This document shows positions 63,784 to 64,000 of a stretch of 64,000 nt of DNA, in pieces (position 1 is the stretch's first letter; every line of letters begins with the position of its first letter). The stretch comes from [Leptolyngbya] sp. PCC 7376 (GTDB lineage: Bacteria; Cyanobacteriota; Cyanobacteriia; Cyanobacteriales; MRBY01), in NCBI RefSeq assembly GCF_000316605.1, contig NC_019683.1, positions 2,278,036 through 2,342,035 on the forward strand. Reading direction: 5' to 3'. The notes under the pieces are model-generated. The model saw only the letters and a list, made by a program, of their open reading frames with translations, was not told the DNA's origin and did not search any database. Both the position numbers and the translations under genes were made by a program.

Positions 63784-64000
63784 ATGGATACGCTCACGAT
63801 TTTTGGTCTTCAATTCATCTTGAGCCTGATGGTTTTTAGCTTGCTCGCTAAGTGGTATCTCTTACCTCGATTGGCTCAATATTCAACGCCACAGGCACTC
63901 CTGCTACTCCTCATTCCCCATACCTTGCGCCATCTTGGTTTGGTTTTCTTGGTGCCAGGGTTAGTTGTGCAGCCGTTGCCCAGTAGTTTTGCCAATGCAG
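63784..64000 (+). CDS. membrane protein, truncated by the window end
   Basis: The ATG at 63784 opens a frame still open at 64000. The visible 72 residues contain hydrophobic segments (TIFGLQFILSLMVFSLLAKW, LLLLLIPHTLRHLGLVFLVP), so it is an integral membrane protein. It follows the NmrA-like gene by 99 bp in the same direction and may belong to the MarR-controlled group. No family is recognised from this part. Confidence 0.75.
   Translation, partial: MDTLTIFGLQFILSLMVFSLLAKWYLLPRLAQYSTPQALLLLLIPHTLRHLGLVFLVPGLVVQPLPSSFANA

Overview
The window comes from a cyanobacterium. It carries the orange carotenoid protein with its ketolase and recovery protein, an NdhS-type NDH-1 subunit, an RbcR-type LysR regulator, a cyanobacterial exosortase with a PTPA-CTERM substrate, and very frequent copies of the HIP1 octamer GCGATCGC. 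Gene content and sequence style recall the Synechococcus PCC 7002 / Leptolyngbya PCC 7376 group; this is an impression from memory, not a search result. No rRNA, tRNA or CRISPR array was seen.

Layout. 1-0.4 kb: the end of an unidentified protein. 0.6-5.4 kb: an insertion-sequence graveyard with IS1-like copies, a MITE with IS982-type ends, and an IS982 copy split by an IS5-family element that is itself split by a second IS5-family element. 5.6-8.0 kb: photoprotection genes (OCP, CrtW, FRP). 8-15 kb: housekeeping and conserved genes (RNase Z, GatB, a PATAN response regulator, a BtuF-like protein, TsaC). 15.9-20.1 kb: exosortase, HpsJ-like protein, PTPA-CTERM protein and a glycosyltransferase. 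20.9-46 kb: mostly core genes (ilvC, map, trpB, ndhS, miaA, Z-ISO/NnrU-like, rbcR, queA, TPR protein, PmbA/TldD, SbcD, AarF/UbiB kinase, C-terminal processing protease, Nudix). 46.1-48.6 kb: a glycosyltransferase and a second IS graveyard, with another IS982 copy and a 93-bp sequence identical to one near 5.3 kb in inverted orientation.

48.6-60.2 kb is the most unusual part. Four large minus-strand genes encode a protein with five WWW repeats plus TPRs, a membrane-anchored 14-repeat WD40 protein, a DUF928 protein and an exported LRR-TPR-CHAT protease-like protein. Between the WD40 and DUF928 genes, on the opposite strand, lies a two-gene cassette: a small protein with a hydrophobic N-terminal helix, and an NB-ARC/TPR NLR-like ATPase. 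The small protein carries two copies, and the NLR N-terminus one copy, of a 12-residue motif (V-x-G-[DN]-x-x-[IV]-G-[DN]-[MVI]-x-Q). This is the architecture expected of NLR-controlled effector activation by amyloid templating. A duplicated WD40 gene end flanks the cassette, suggesting it was inserted or that the locus was rearranged.

60.3-64 kb: an exported protein, a small unknown protein, and a MarR regulator with an NmrA-like reductase, each preceded by the same GTTGyATATACAAC palindrome. The window ends inside a membrane protein gene.
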